64,000 nt of DNA from Hoeflea_A sp965204935 (GTDB taxonomy: Bacteria; Pseudomonadota; Alphaproteobacteria; Rhizobiales; Rhizobiaceae), in NCBI RefSeq assembly GCF_965204935.1, contig NZ_CBDBFO010000002.1; one strand, written 5' to 3'. Of this stretch, positions 1-8,585 are shown one piece after another. A model generated the notes under the pieces. It worked only from the letters and a program-made list of their open reading frames with translations, did no database searches and was not told the origin of the DNA. The position numbers and the translations under genes were made by a program. Each line of letters starts with the position of its first letter. Position 1 is the stretch's first letter.

Positions 1-29
1 GAACGCAGCCGGCATTGGCCCTCAACCGC

Positions 30-752
30 TCAGATAAGGCCGGTGCGAAGGGCCTGGACCGCGGCGTGATGCTTGTTGAGACAACGCATCTTGCGGGTCG
101 CGGTCATGGCGTGATGGTTCACCGTCGAGACCGAGAGGCCGAGGATCGTTGCGATCTCGCCGGCGGTCTTGCCCTCAAGCGTCCACAGGAGGCACTCGCG
201 CTCGCGCATTGACAGCTCCGGTTCATCATCATCGCCGGGGTCGGACTGATCTGTCATGACGATTTCATGGGTGTCGTAGGCGGCTTCGAACAGGCGGGCA
301 TGTTCGCCGCGCGTAACGTCAGCGAGGTGCTTGCCGCCGCGCGAGACGACACTGAAAACAGCCACCTCGCCGTCGACGCCCCGGATCGGGATGGACAAGC
401 CGTTGATGATCCTGTACTCGCGCGCCTCGTCGAACACCAGCCGCTGCCGGCTGCGGAAGGCGCGCAGGAACCGGCCATGGCCCCAGAAGAACGGCCGCGT
501 CGACTTGGCCGTCAGCTCGGCCACCGGGTCGAGATTGTAATAGCGGTGGCTCATATAGCGGCCGATCCATTCCTCCGGATAGTTTGTGTGGAGAGTGGCC
601 AGCGCGTTGAACTTGCGGTTGTTCGGCGGCTTCAGGACAAGATAGGAAAAATAGTCCAGCGAAAGGTCATCCAGAAGCCCGCCCATGCGCTGGCGGATCT
701 CGTTGCAGCCGTCGCCCTGACGGTAATAGCTCTGGTCGAACCAGGACCGCAT
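30..752 (-). CDS. LuxR-family regulator with autoinducer-binding domain
   Basis: Predicted AHL-responsive transcription factor of 240 aa. The N-terminal autoinducer-binding domain (about residues 15-165) keeps the residues that line the AHL pocket in TraR/LuxR: W62, Y66, D75, P76, W90 and G118, with the same spacing as TraR. The C-terminal LuxR HTH (about residues 175-238) has the usual E-R-E-C-L-x-W and GKT-x-x-EIA pattern. The ATG at 752 is chosen because GGAAGGAG lies directly upstream; the frame stays open to 875 but without a comparable ribosome site. No luxI-type synthase is present in the window, so it appears to be a LuxR solo. It is transcribed away from the Liv-type operon that begins at 952, which it may control. 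Family assignment is strong; the ligand is inferred. Confidence 0.9.
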   Translation of the reverse strand: MRSWFDQSYYRQGDGCNEIRQRMGGLLDDLSLDYFSYLVLKPPNNRKFNALATLHTNYPEEWIGRYMSHRYYNLDPVAELTAKSTRPFFWGHGRFLRAFRSRQRLVFDEAREYRIINGLSIPIRGVDGEVAVFSVVSRGGKHLADVTRGEHARLFEAAYDTHEIVMTDQSDPGDDDEPELSMRERECLLWTLEGKTAGEIATILGLSVSTVNHHAMTATRKMRCLNKHHAAVQALRTGLI

Positions 753-881
753 GAACTCTCCTTCCGGGACGCCAGCCGGGTGTCTGCCCTGCCCCACGCA
801 CAAAACAGCCCCGATAGTGATCAAAATCGGGCCAAAAATCCAGCAATCGGTGCAGAAAATGCCAAACCTTTGCAATTGTGA

Positions 882-893
882 CTGACCGGTCAG
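882..893. promoter_or_regulatory. Palindromic operator candidate in the luxR/Liv intergenic region
   Basis: A perfect 12-bp palindrome, CTGACCGGTCAG, lies in the 199-bp divergent region between the LuxR gene and the ABC operon, 59 bp before the binding-protein ATG. It resembles the inner part of lux-box-like sites (CT-N8-AG), so it is a plausible site for the neighbouring LuxR protein. A second, looser inverted repeat (CCCGAT / ATCGGG) lies at 810-831. No footprint evidence is available. Confidence 0.4.
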
Positions 894-951
894 CGGCTAA
901 AGTTTTGCGGGATCGCCGTGTCCAACGGCTGGAAAGACCGGAGAAAATCCA

Positions 952-2184
952 ATGAACAGCAAATTACGCGCCCTGTCCGCCGCAACCGCCCTGTCACTGC
1001 TTCTGTCCGGAGCGGCGCTGGCCGATGTGGTCAAGATCGGCGTTCTCGCCCCGCTCACCGGGCCGACGGCATCGGATGGCGAGGAGTTCGTGCGCGGTGT
1101 CGAATGGGCCGTCAAGGAGGCCAATGCCGGCGGCGGTGTCGCCGGCCATACATTCCAAGTGGTGACGGCAGACGTCAAGGATCATTCGGCCGCAAATGTA
1201 TCGTCCGCCGTCGAGCGGCTTCTTTCGACGGATGATGTGCATGTCATCCTGACGGGCTATGCCAGCCTTTCGCTCTTCGAGGTCGACCTGATGGCCGATG
1301 CAAACATGCCCTATATTCCGGCAGGCCCCTCGCCGCAATTTGCCGCCATCGTGTCGCAGGACCCGGACGCCTATAATTGCTGCTGGTCGTTCACCGCCGA
1401 TTTCAAGGGCTACGAGACCGATGTCACGCCAACCATCGAGGCGCTTTCCGCAGCCGGACATTTCGAGCTGAAAGACAAGACCGTGGCGATCATCTCGTCG
1501 GACAATCCCTATTCGAAGACCATATCGGAAGGCATGAAAACCGCCTTCACGGACGCTGGATGGACGATAACGGTTGACGAGCTGGTGCCTTTCGGCCCCG
1601 TCAGCGACTGGCGCTCCATGCTCGCCAAGGTGCGGGAGAACCCGCCGGAAGTCGTCATCAACACCGACTACATCCCGGCCAATGCCGCCCTGTTCATGAA
1701 CCAGTTTCGTGAAAACCCGACCGATTCAGTCGTCTTCCTGCAATACGCGCCGCTGGTGCCGGAATTCGTCGAACTGACCGGCGAGAATTCGAACGGCGTC
1801 CTCTACAATGCGATCGGCGCGACGCTCGATGTCGAAGCCTGGCCGCGCGGCCAGGAGGTCAGCGACGGCTACCGGAAGGAATATGGAACCACGTCGGGCC
1901 CATACGGCGCTGGTCTCTACGAGATGACGCAGATCTATTTCGATGCCCTAAGGGAGGTCGGCGATCCGACCGATCACGACGCCATCGGAAAGGCGATCGG
2001 CAAGACCAAACGGCCGGTCACATCCGGGTTCCTCGAGTTCGATCCGGCAACGCATGTGGCAAAGCAGAGCAATGACCACATACCGGTCACGTTCTTCCAG
2101 CTCCAGGAGGGCAAGCCGGTCATGATCGCGCCTGAAAAGTTCAAGAACGGCACCTTCGAGACGCCTCCATGGATGGCCGAATAG
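952..2184 (+). CDS. Liv-type ABC transporter substrate-binding protein
   Basis: Periplasmic solute-binding protein (Peripl_BP_6/LivK-like), 410 aa. A signal peptide (about residues 1-24, ending around ALA-D) is followed by the typical start of the mature protein (VVKIGVLAPLTG). It would capture the substrate in the periplasm for the two permeases and two ATPases encoded downstream. GGAG lies 7 bp before the ATG. Liv-type systems import branched-chain amino acids, amides, urea and many other solutes, so the substrate cannot be read from sequence. The neighbouring LuxR gene and the AidH-like domain fused to the last permease suggest a signal-like or acyl compound, which is inference. Confidence 0.9.
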   Translation: MNSKLRALSAATALSLLLSGAALADVVKIGVLAPLTGPTASDGEEFVRGVEWAVKEANAGGGVAGHTFQVVTADVKDHSAANVSSAVERLLSTDDVHVILTGYASLSLFEVDLMADANMPYIPAGPSPQFAAIVSQDPDAYNCCWSFTADFKGYETDVTPTIEALSAAGHFELKDKTVAIISSDNPYSKTISEGMKTAFTDAGWTITVDELVPFGPVSDWRSMLAKVRENPPEVVINTDYIPANAALFMNQFRENPTDSVVFLQYAPLVPEFVELTGENSNGVLYNAIGATLDVEAWPRGQEVSDGYRKEYGTTSGPYGAGLYEMTQIYFDALREVGDPTDHDAIGKAIGKTKRPVTSGFLEFDPATHVAKQSNDHIPVTFFQLQEGKPVMIAPEKFKNGTFETPPWMAE

Positions 2185-2218
2185 AGCGGTCCGTGGCGCA
2201 TGCGGGAGTGACCGGATT

Positions 2219-2947
2219 TTGAGCCCGTTTTTCGAAATCCGGAACCTGTCGAAATCCTTCGGTGGGCTGAAGGCCGTCAACGATCTCTCCCTCCAGGTCG
2301 AGGAGGGAGAGATCCTCGGCATTGCCGGTCCGAACGGGTCGGGAAAATCGACCCTTTTCAACCTGATCACCAAGATCCCTTTCGGTCCCGACAGCGGCAG
2401 CGTTGTCTTTCGCGGCGAAGCCATCGAACACCGCGCCGACAAGACGATCGCGCGCATGGGGATCGTACGGACGTTTCAGCGCGAGGCGGTCTTCGCGTCG
2501 CTTTCCTGCGTCGACAATATACTCGTCGCCGTCGAGCAGACCGGCGGCCTGCGCGGCGCCGCGGCCGAGAAGCGGGCCGACGAGGCATCCGACATCGTCG
2601 GGTTTCCAAGGAACTTCCACAATTTACCGGCCGCGCAGTTGCCGGTGTTTTATCAAAAACAGCTGATGATCACGACGGCGGTCGCGCAGCAACCGACCAT
2701 CCTGCTCATGGACGAGCCGGCCTCCTCGCTGGTCGACGACGAGGTCGACTGGGTTCACGAAACGATCAAGCGGCTCAACGCCATGGGCATGACCATCCTG
2801 CTGATCGAACATATCCTGCCGCTGCTGACCGGCGTTTCCTCGCGCCTGCTGGTCCTCGAGCAAGGCACGCCGATTGCGCTTGGGCCGGTCAAGTCGGTTA
2901 TCCGCGATCCCGCAGTGGTCGAAGCCTTTCTGGGGAAACCGCAATGA
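2219..2947 (+). CDS. Liv-type ABC transporter ATP-binding protein (LivG-like)
   Basis: Cytoplasmic ATPase subunit, 242 aa. It contains Walker A (GPNGSGKST), Walker B (ILLMDEPAS) and the H-loop (LLIEH). The usual LSGGQ signature is poorly recognisable: the expected position reads LPVFYQKQ, so the protein diverges there. The start is a TTG at 2219 preceded by GGGAG. It overlaps the next ATPase by four bases, indicating translational coupling. It is expected to pair with the LivF-like protein at 2944 to drive the two permeases. Confidence 0.88.
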   Translation: MSPFFEIRNLSKSFGGLKAVNDLSLQVEEGEILGIAGPNGSGKSTLFNLITKIPFGPDSGSVVFRGEAIEHRADKTIARMGIVRTFQREAVFASLSCVDNILVAVEQTGGLRGAAAEKRADEASDIVGFPRNFHNLPAAQLPVFYQKQLMITTAVAQQPTILLMDEPASSLVDDEVDWVHETIKRLNAMGMTILLIEHILPLLTGVSSRLLVLEQGTPIALGPVKSVIRDPAVVEAFLGKPQ

Positions 2948-3729
2948 GCGGCCACCTTTTGCAACTGACGGGGCTGTCGGGCGGCTACCCGCCGGTCAGC
3001 GTTTTCAGAAATGTCGACCTGAGCATCGGCGAGGGCGAAGCCGTCGGCCTCTTCGGCCCGAACGGTCACGGCAAGACGACGCTTCTGAAGACCGTCGCCG
3101 GACTGATCGATCCGTGGGAAGGCGAAATCCGCTTTGACGGTCGGCGTCTCAACGCCGAGGGGATCATGGCGGCGCGGATCTCGCGGCATCTGAACTATGA
3201 TCTCTTCCGGCGCCGCCGCATCCAGGCCCGCAATGTGGTGCGTGCCGGCCTGATCTACGTCATGCAAGGCAATCTGCTTTTCCCTGAAATGACCGTGCAG
3301 GAAGTGCTCGACATTGCGCCTTCGGCGGCTCGCGGCCGAAACGGCGTTGCGGAGATGCAGGGCCTTGTGCGCGACCTTTTTCCGCGCCTGCAGGAGCGCA
3401 GGCGCTCCAAGATACGCTACCTGTCGGGCGGCGAACGGCAAATGGTGTCGATTGCCGTCGGCCTGCTGGCGCTGCCGCGGCTGCTCATTCTGGACGAGCC
3501 GACACTCGGCCTGTCGCCGAAGCTTCGGCTGGAACTGTCCGACGCCATCACGCGAATCCGCGACGCAAAGGTGCCGCTGCTGGTGGTCGACCAGAATGTC
3601 GAGTTCCTGACCAGCCTGGTTGACCGTCTTTACCTGTTCGACCACGGCTCCATCACCTCCGAGATCGACAAGGCACATATGCCAAGCCATGACGAGATCA
3701 TGACGATGCTGTTCGGGAGCGCGCACTGA
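2944..3729 (+). CDS. Liv-type ABC transporter ATP-binding protein (LivF-like)
   Basis: Second ATPase of the importer, 261 aa, with Walker A (GPNGHGKTT), a canonical signature (YLSGGERQM), Walker B (LLILDEPTLGLSP) and a D-loop. An insertion of about 20 residues after the first strands (around ISRHLNYDLFRRRR) is longer than in typical LivF. The ATG overlaps the upstream stop, and the stop overlaps the downstream permease start by one base. Because its partner at 2219 has a weak signature motif, this subunit may complete the only fully canonical ATP site. Confidence 0.88.
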   Translation: MSGHLLQLTGLSGGYPPVSVFRNVDLSIGEGEAVGLFGPNGHGKTTLLKTVAGLIDPWEGEIRFDGRRLNAEGIMAARISRHLNYDLFRRRRIQARNVVRAGLIYVMQGNLLFPEMTVQEVLDIAPSAARGRNGVAEMQGLVRDLFPRLQERRRSKIRYLSGGERQMVSIAVGLLALPRLLILDEPTLGLSPKLRLELSDAITRIRDAKVPLLVVDQNVEFLTSLVDRLYLFDHGSITSEIDKAHMPSHDEIMTMLFGSAH

Positions 3730-4616
3730 TGGCCGTCGACACCTTCATCTTCGTCCTGATTTCCGGCATCGTTCTCGGCGGGCTCTATGCGCTGATGGCG
3801 GTCGGCCTCTCGGTCGTGTGGACCACGCTTGATGTCTTTAACTTCGCGCACGGCGCATTCGTTGCGCTTGGCGCCTATGTCGCCTGGCAGATCAGCCAGG
3901 CGGCGCCGGGGCCGGCCGGTTTTGTGCTGGCGGCCGCGCTGTCGGTCGCATTCATGTTCGCGTTCGGCTTCTGCCTGCATTTCGGGATCATCAAGCCTTT
4001 CGAGCGAAGTCCCAACATCGTGCTGCTTGCCGTGATCACGACGCTCGCCGCCTCGTCGATCATCGAAAACGGCATCCAGCTCATCTGGGGCCCGCGCGAA
4101 AAGCAGATCGATCCGTCGATCGACATGCGGGTCGATTTCGGCGGCGTGGCCATCGCCGGCATCGATCTCCTGTCGCTTGCCGTCGCGCTGCTGGCGCTGG
4201 TCGGACTTGCCGTTTTCCTCAAGCGCAGCGCCACGGGCCGCGCCATGCGCGCAGCGGCCCAGAACAGGGAAGCCGCGGAACTGATGGGATTCAACGTGGC
4301 TTTCCTGTTTGCTGTCGCCTTCGGCATTGCGGCCGCGACTGCGGCGCTTGCGGGCGTCTTTATCGGCTCCCTGCGCTTCATCAACCCGTCCTTCGGCGCC
4401 GATCCGCTGATGAAGTCGCTGATCGTCGTCATATTCGGAGGCGTCGCGCAGTTCACCAGCCCCATCTATGCGGCGTTCATCATCGGTATCGTCGAGGCGT
4501 TTTCCATCTATTTCCTGGGACTCTACTGGGCTCCCGCCGTGCTGTTCGCGCTGATGATCGCGGTCCTGATGATCAAGCCGGAGGGCCTGTTCGGCAACCG
4601 GCAGAAGACGCTTTGA
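3729..4616 (+). CDS. Liv-type ABC transporter permease (LivH-like)
   Basis: Inner-membrane permease of 295 aa with about eight hydrophobic segments. It has the LivH hallmark near residues 15-45 (LGGLYALMAVGLSVVWTT, then FNFAHGAF) and a C-terminal GGVAQFTSPIYAAFIIG segment. It forms the translocation pore with the LivM-like protein encoded 4 bp downstream. The whole operon is tightly packed. Confidence 0.9.
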   Translation: MAVDTFIFVLISGIVLGGLYALMAVGLSVVWTTLDVFNFAHGAFVALGAYVAWQISQAAPGPAGFVLAAALSVAFMFAFGFCLHFGIIKPFERSPNIVLLAVITTLAASSIIENGIQLIWGPREKQIDPSIDMRVDFGGVAIAGIDLLSLAVALLALVGLAVFLKRSATGRAMRAAAQNREAAELMGFNVAFLFAVAFGIAAATAALAGVFIGSLRFINPSFGADPLMKSLIVVIFGGVAQFTSPIYAAFIIGIVEAFSIYFLGLYWAPAVLFALMIAVLMIKPEGLFGNRQKTL

Positions 4617-4620
4617 TCCG

Positions 4621-6519
4621 ATGAAATACGCGCCGCCCTTCTACCGCACGAATGGACTGATCCCGGTCATGATGGCACTGGCCGTGCTCATCGTCCTGCC
4701 CCTGATCTTTACCGATACCTATGTGCGGCACATCGTGATCCTGGTGTTCATCTACGCGATCCTCGCCTCCAACTGGGACCTGAGCCTCGGATATGGCGGC
4801 GTGTTCAACTTTGCCCACATGGCCTTCTTTGCCATCGGGCTCTACGCCTACGGGATCGGAGCGAAGATCATTGGCATCGATCCATGGCTGACGATCCTGC
4901 TGGCGCCGCTGGCGTCGATCGCCTTTGCCGCCCTGCTGGCTGCTCCGGTGCTGCGGCTTGAGGGCATCTACGTCATCCTGGTGACCATCGCGGCATCGCA
5001 ATTGCTCTTGAAGATCGTGGTCAGCCAGTCCGACATCACCGGCGGCACCAGCGGCATGGTCCTGTTGCCGCGGCTGACCATCGGCGACTATCGCCTGACC
5101 AGCGACGGCCGGATCGGCTACTACTACGTGGCGCTGATCCTGCTCGCCGCGTCCACCGTCTTCTTGTACAAGCTCGAGCGTTCGTCCGTGGGGCGCGCCA
5201 TCAAGGCGCTGAGGGACAACAAATACTACGCCATCTCGCGCGGCGTGTCGGAGGGCACGACGCGGCTTTATACGCTGTGTGCATCGGCCGTCCTTCCGGG
5301 GCTCGCGGGTGCCTTCTATGGCTCCTATGTGCGCGTCGCATCGCCGGACGTTTTCGGCCTGTCGTTCCTGACCATAACGCTTTCGATCCTCCTGGTTGGC
5401 GGCGTTTCGACAATCTGGGGGCCGATCATCGCGGCCTTCGCGATCACGGTCTTTGCCGAACTTCTCGGCGAATATGGCGCCTGGCGGGATATTATCGTTG
5501 CCGGTGTCATCATCGGTGTCGTGCTGGTTTATCCCGGCGGGCTTTATGCCGGCATACAGGAACTGTGGGATGCGCTCGACAGCCGCAAGGCAGGCCTGAT
5601 CGCGCGCTGGCGGCGCCGCTTCCAGGCGCAGCGGCGCGGCGCCTTGATGGGCGGTCCCGACCGGATGGTTGAAACCAGTCACGGCGCCATCTCGGTGTTC
5701 GACAACAGCCATTCCGGACAGGCGATCCTGTTCATCCATGGCAATTCGGCCTGCAAGGAAGCCTTCTTTCGCCAGGTTGCGGCCTTCGGCGATCGCTACC
5801 GCATCGTCGCCTTCGATCTTCCCGGACACGGCGTTTCGGAAAACGGCAATCCGCGCACCGACTACAACTACGAAGCCTATGCCAAAGTCGCCGCCGAGAT
5901 CGTCGACCGGTTGTCGCTCGGAACGCCGATCGTCTTCGGCTGGTCGCTTGGCGGCTATGTGGCGCTGGAATATGCGGCGTCCGGAAACCCGACCCGGGCC
6001 CTGGCCATCTGCGGTACTTCGCCGCTCGGCACCTTTCCTGATGATATGCCGCTCGGCTACATCGCGAGCCCCCATATGGAGCTGGCCGGCAAGCGGTTCC
6101 TTTCGTGGTACGAGAAGCGCGTCTATGCCGCGAAAACCGTCCCGGCAGAGGATGCGCAGGCACAACTGGTGCGCCGCGCCGTGTGGCGGACGGACGGGCG
6201 CGCCCGCGAGCAGGTGGTCGCCCGCATGAAGACGGTCGACTGGCCGCGCCAGATCCGGCTGATGAAAGAGGGGACGGTGCCATTCGCGATGATCAACGGC
6301 CCGGAGGACCCGTTCATCAACCATGACTATTGCGCGCGTTTTGCCTATGGAAATATCTGGCGCGGCGGGCCGCAGAACATAGCGGGCGGCGGCCATGCGC
6401 CCTTCCTTGCCGCAGCGGACGCCTTCAACCGGCTGTTCGCCGAATTCCTCGCCGAGTTTGACGATTTGAACCCGGGGACAAGTGCCGATCTGGTGGCCCT
6501 GGACAGGGCCGAGAGGTGA
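4621..6519 (+). CDS. LivM-like permease fused to an AidH-like alpha/beta hydrolase
   Basis: A two-part protein of 632 aa. Residues 1 to about 330 are a LivM-type permease (GYGGVFNFAHMAFFAIG near residue 60, GGVSTIWGPI near residue 260). Residues about 349-625 form a complete alpha/beta hydrolase: HGNSA at 373-377, nucleophile elbow GWSLGG with Ser442, probable acid Asp563 (or Glu562) in PEDPF, and His592 in GGGHAPF. The hydrolase resembles the Ochrobactrum AHL lactonase AidH as I recall it (shared HGNS, DLPGHG, VFGWSLGG, RTDGRAR, GN-W-G and GHAPF). LivM normally ends at about 320-400 aa, so the extra domain is unusual. It would sit on the cytoplasmic side and could act on the imported solute. 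The fusion is one uninterrupted frame. AHL as substrate is inference. Confidence 0.88.
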   Translation: MKYAPPFYRTNGLIPVMMALAVLIVLPLIFTDTYVRHIVILVFIYAILASNWDLSLGYGGVFNFAHMAFFAIGLYAYGIGAKIIGIDPWLTILLAPLASIAFAALLAAPVLRLEGIYVILVTIAASQLLLKIVVSQSDITGGTSGMVLLPRLTIGDYRLTSDGRIGYYYVALILLAASTVFLYKLERSSVGRAIKALRDNKYYAISRGVSEGTTRLYTLCASAVLPGLAGAFYGSYVRVASPDVFGLSFLTITLSILLVGGVSTIWGPIIAAFAITVFAELLGEYGAWRDIIVAGVIIGVVLVYPGGLYAGIQELWDALDSRKAGLIARWRRRFQAQRRGALMGGPDRMVETSHGAISVFDNSHSGQAILFIHGNSACKEAFFRQVAAFGDRYRIVAFDLPGHGVSENGNPRTDYNYEAYAKVAAEIVDRLSLGTPIVFGWSLGGYVALEYAASGNPTRALAICGTSPLGTFPDDMPLGYIASPHMELAGKRFLSWYEKRVYAAKTVPAEDAQAQLVRRAVWRTDGRAREQVVARMKTVDWPRQIRLMKEGTVPFAMINGPEDPFINHDYCARFAYGNIWRGGPQNIAGGGHAPFLAAADAFNRLFAEFLAEFDDLNPGTSADLVALDRAER

Positions 6520-6607
6520 TATGCGCCAGGCATGACCCAACCGGGCTGTCAATCGCACAGCCGAGGTGATAGCGTCTGCCGGTTTCCAGCAAAGCGGGGG
6601 TGCAGAC

Positions 6608-7012
6608 ATGTTCAGCCACGTCAATGTCGGGTGCAGCGATCTTGACCGAGCATCGGCCTTTTACGACGCGGTTTTGTCATGCATCGGCCTGGTGCGCCGG
6701 GACGTCGAACCGGATGGCGGGCCGCCGATCGCCTGCTGGGTTCAGCCTGGCACATCGCTGCCGCGGTTTTTCGTCTGCCTTCCGTTTAATGAGCAGCCGG
6801 CGTCGGCCGGCAATGGCAGCATGGTGGCGTTCAAGGCCATGTCTCGGGAAGCGATAGACAATGCCCATGCTGCTGGCCTGAAGGCTGGAGGATCCTGCGA
6901 GGGCGCACCGGGTCTGCGAACGCACTATGCCGCCGATTACTACGGCGCCTATCTGCGCGACCCGGACGGCAACAAGATCCACCTGGTCCACAGGGACTAT
7001 TTCAACGAATAG
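6608..7012 (+). CDS. VOC-family (glyoxalase-like) protein
   Basis: Small vicinal-oxygen-chelate protein of 134 aa. It starts with FSHVNVGCSDLDRASAFYDAVL and ends with YLRDPDGNKIHLVHR, the usual N- and C-terminal halves of a glyoxalase/bleomycin-resistance fold. A metal-ligand-like His is present near the start and again near the end. The ATG at 6608 follows a GGGGG tract; the frame opens at 6566 but that lacks family similarity. It lies 88 bp after the permease-hydrolase fusion on the same strand, so it may be the last gene of that operon. Reaction unknown. Confidence 0.8.
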   Translation: MFSHVNVGCSDLDRASAFYDAVLSCIGLVRRDVEPDGGPPIACWVQPGTSLPRFFVCLPFNEQPASAGNGSMVAFKAMSREAIDNAHAAGLKAGGSCEGAPGLRTHYAADYYGAYLRDPDGNKIHLVHRDYFNE

Positions 7013-7013
7013 A

Positions 7014-8345
7014 TCACTGCAGCATGAGGACGTCCGTCGTTGCCGTGCGGCCGCGCAGGCTCAAAGGTCCGTGTTTTTTCAGCCGCGCCAGCGCGGCTTT
7101 TGTGTCGACCGGGTTCTCGGCCATCGCGGCCTCGACAAGCGGAACGCTGACAATCAATCGACAGCCGATTTCGCGGTTGGCCTGCTCGAGCCGGCTCGCG
7201 ACGTTGACCGTGTCGCCCAGGACGGCGAATTCCATGCGGCGGTCGCTGCCGATATCGCCGAGCACGATCGGGCCGTAGTGAACACCGATCGCCAGCTCCA
7301 GCGTGCCCGCATCGCTTCCGGCACGTGATTTTTTCCACTCTTTGAAAACATCCGCCATCTCGACAGCGGCGGCAAGCGCGTTCACCGCATCGCGTTCCGA
7401 CGCTTCGGGCGTGCCGAAGGTCGCCATGAGGCCATCGCCGATGAATTTGTCCAGCGTTCCGTCATGGCGGAAGACGGTTTCAGCCAGCAGCGCGTGGACT
7501 TCGCGCAGCACGCCGATGGTTTCCCTGGCCGGACGGTTTTCAGCCCACCCGGTGAACGAGACCAGATCGGCGAACAGGACCGCGGCCATGTGCTCGCGCG
7601 GTTCCGAGAGGGGGTTGGTTTTCGTTGCCAGCAACTCAACCGTCTTGCGTGGGAAATAGCGCGAAAGGTTGGTCTTCTCACTTGCCAGGCTGGCCTGTCG
7701 CAGCGCAATGGCGCGGGCGCGGCTGACAGCCAGTGCAAGGAGCCCCGCTGTGATCAGCAGAACCATGGCCTCCTGCAGCCGGACGCCAAGATCTACATAG
7801 TATGGAGAAGCGATGGCTTCCATCATCGCTTCCCGATTCTGACCGGTGGGCGCCTGAACCACGGCTTCCGGCAGGTTTACAAGCCACGCAATGCCAATTG
7901 CCCAGCTCAGGGCAGCGGAAACGCCGCCCCAGAGGACGAGCATGGGCCGGTAGACATAGGCCAGGCCGGCCAGCAGAACGAAGAAATAGATGAAACTGCC
8001 GAACCGCAGGGTGAATTGTGGCGGGAAATCGTAGGGAACCAGCGGATTCGGATAGAGCAGCGTGAACGTCAGGAGCGCAAAATCCGCCGTTACGAAAACA
8101 TAGCGCAGCCAGGCTTTGCGTGCGCGTTCGGCCTGGTAGGCCCCGTAACCGAGAAGCACAAACACACCAAGCAACGGATAATAGAAAAACGGCCCTGGCC
8201 ACGGCGTCAAAATGGTGATGAGAACCGCAATCATCAAAAGAGCCAATATCCGGCCCCACAACGCCGTGCGTTGCGCTGCCAGCTCTTCCGCCGCAAAGGA
8301 CATGTCGGCTATGGAAGTGCCTCTTCCAGTACCGGTTTGATCCAT
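7014..8345 (-). CDS. Membrane-bound class III adenylate/guanylate cyclase
   Basis: 443 aa with about six transmembrane segments (residues 25-225) followed by a class III cyclase catalytic domain (about 255-435). Key residues are visible: the metal Asp in FADLVSFT, Lys and the second Asp in DKFIGDG, and Asp, Asn and Arg in LGDTVNVASRLE. It should make a cyclic nucleotide in response to a membrane-sensed cue. The ATG at 8345 is used; TTG at 8411 and ATG at 8303 are alternatives because no strong ribosome site is present. It is convergent with the VOC gene (1-bp gap). Confidence 0.88.
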   Translation of the reverse strand: MDQTGTGRGTSIADMSFAAEELAAQRTALWGRILALLMIAVLITILTPWPGPFFYYPLLGVFVLLGYGAYQAERARKAWLRYVFVTADFALLTFTLLYPNPLVPYDFPPQFTLRFGSFIYFFVLLAGLAYVYRPMLVLWGGVSAALSWAIGIAWLVNLPEAVVQAPTGQNREAMMEAIASPYYVDLGVRLQEAMVLLITAGLLALAVSRARAIALRQASLASEKTNLSRYFPRKTVELLATKTNPLSEPREHMAAVLFADLVSFTGWAENRPARETIGVLREVHALLAETVFRHDGTLDKFIGDGLMATFGTPEASERDAVNALAAAVEMADVFKEWKKSRAGSDAGTLELAIGVHYGPIVLGDIGSDRRMEFAVLGDTVNVASRLEQANREIGCRLIVSVPLVEAAMAENPVDTKAALARLKKHGPLSLRGRTATTDVLMLQ

Positions 8346-8585
8346 AATTTGTCGCCCGGATATCGAATTCTTCCCTGCATAAGAGAAATGAACTCTTTGC
8401 CGTAATTTCAAGGGCGCAGCTATTTGTCGTCGCTGAAACAGACAATACGCCGCAGTGACAGAAGAATCAGCCGGCGCAAAGCGAAAATTTTGATGACAAT
8501 AAGTTTTCCCACAACGCTTAAGCTGTTACGCCGCATCTAATAGCATGATATGTTTTGCTAAAGGGGTTTTGTACTGGAACGGCAG

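Noticed and set aside
810..831. Inverted repeat CCCGAT / ATCGGG as a terminator
   Set aside because: Short stem with a ten-base loop and no T-run; it lies in a leader, not after a gene.
4573..6624. 683-codon minus-strand frame opposite the permease-hydrolase fusion
   Set aside because: Antisense to a well-supported gene, with Arg/Asp/Gln-rich translation and no recognisable domain.
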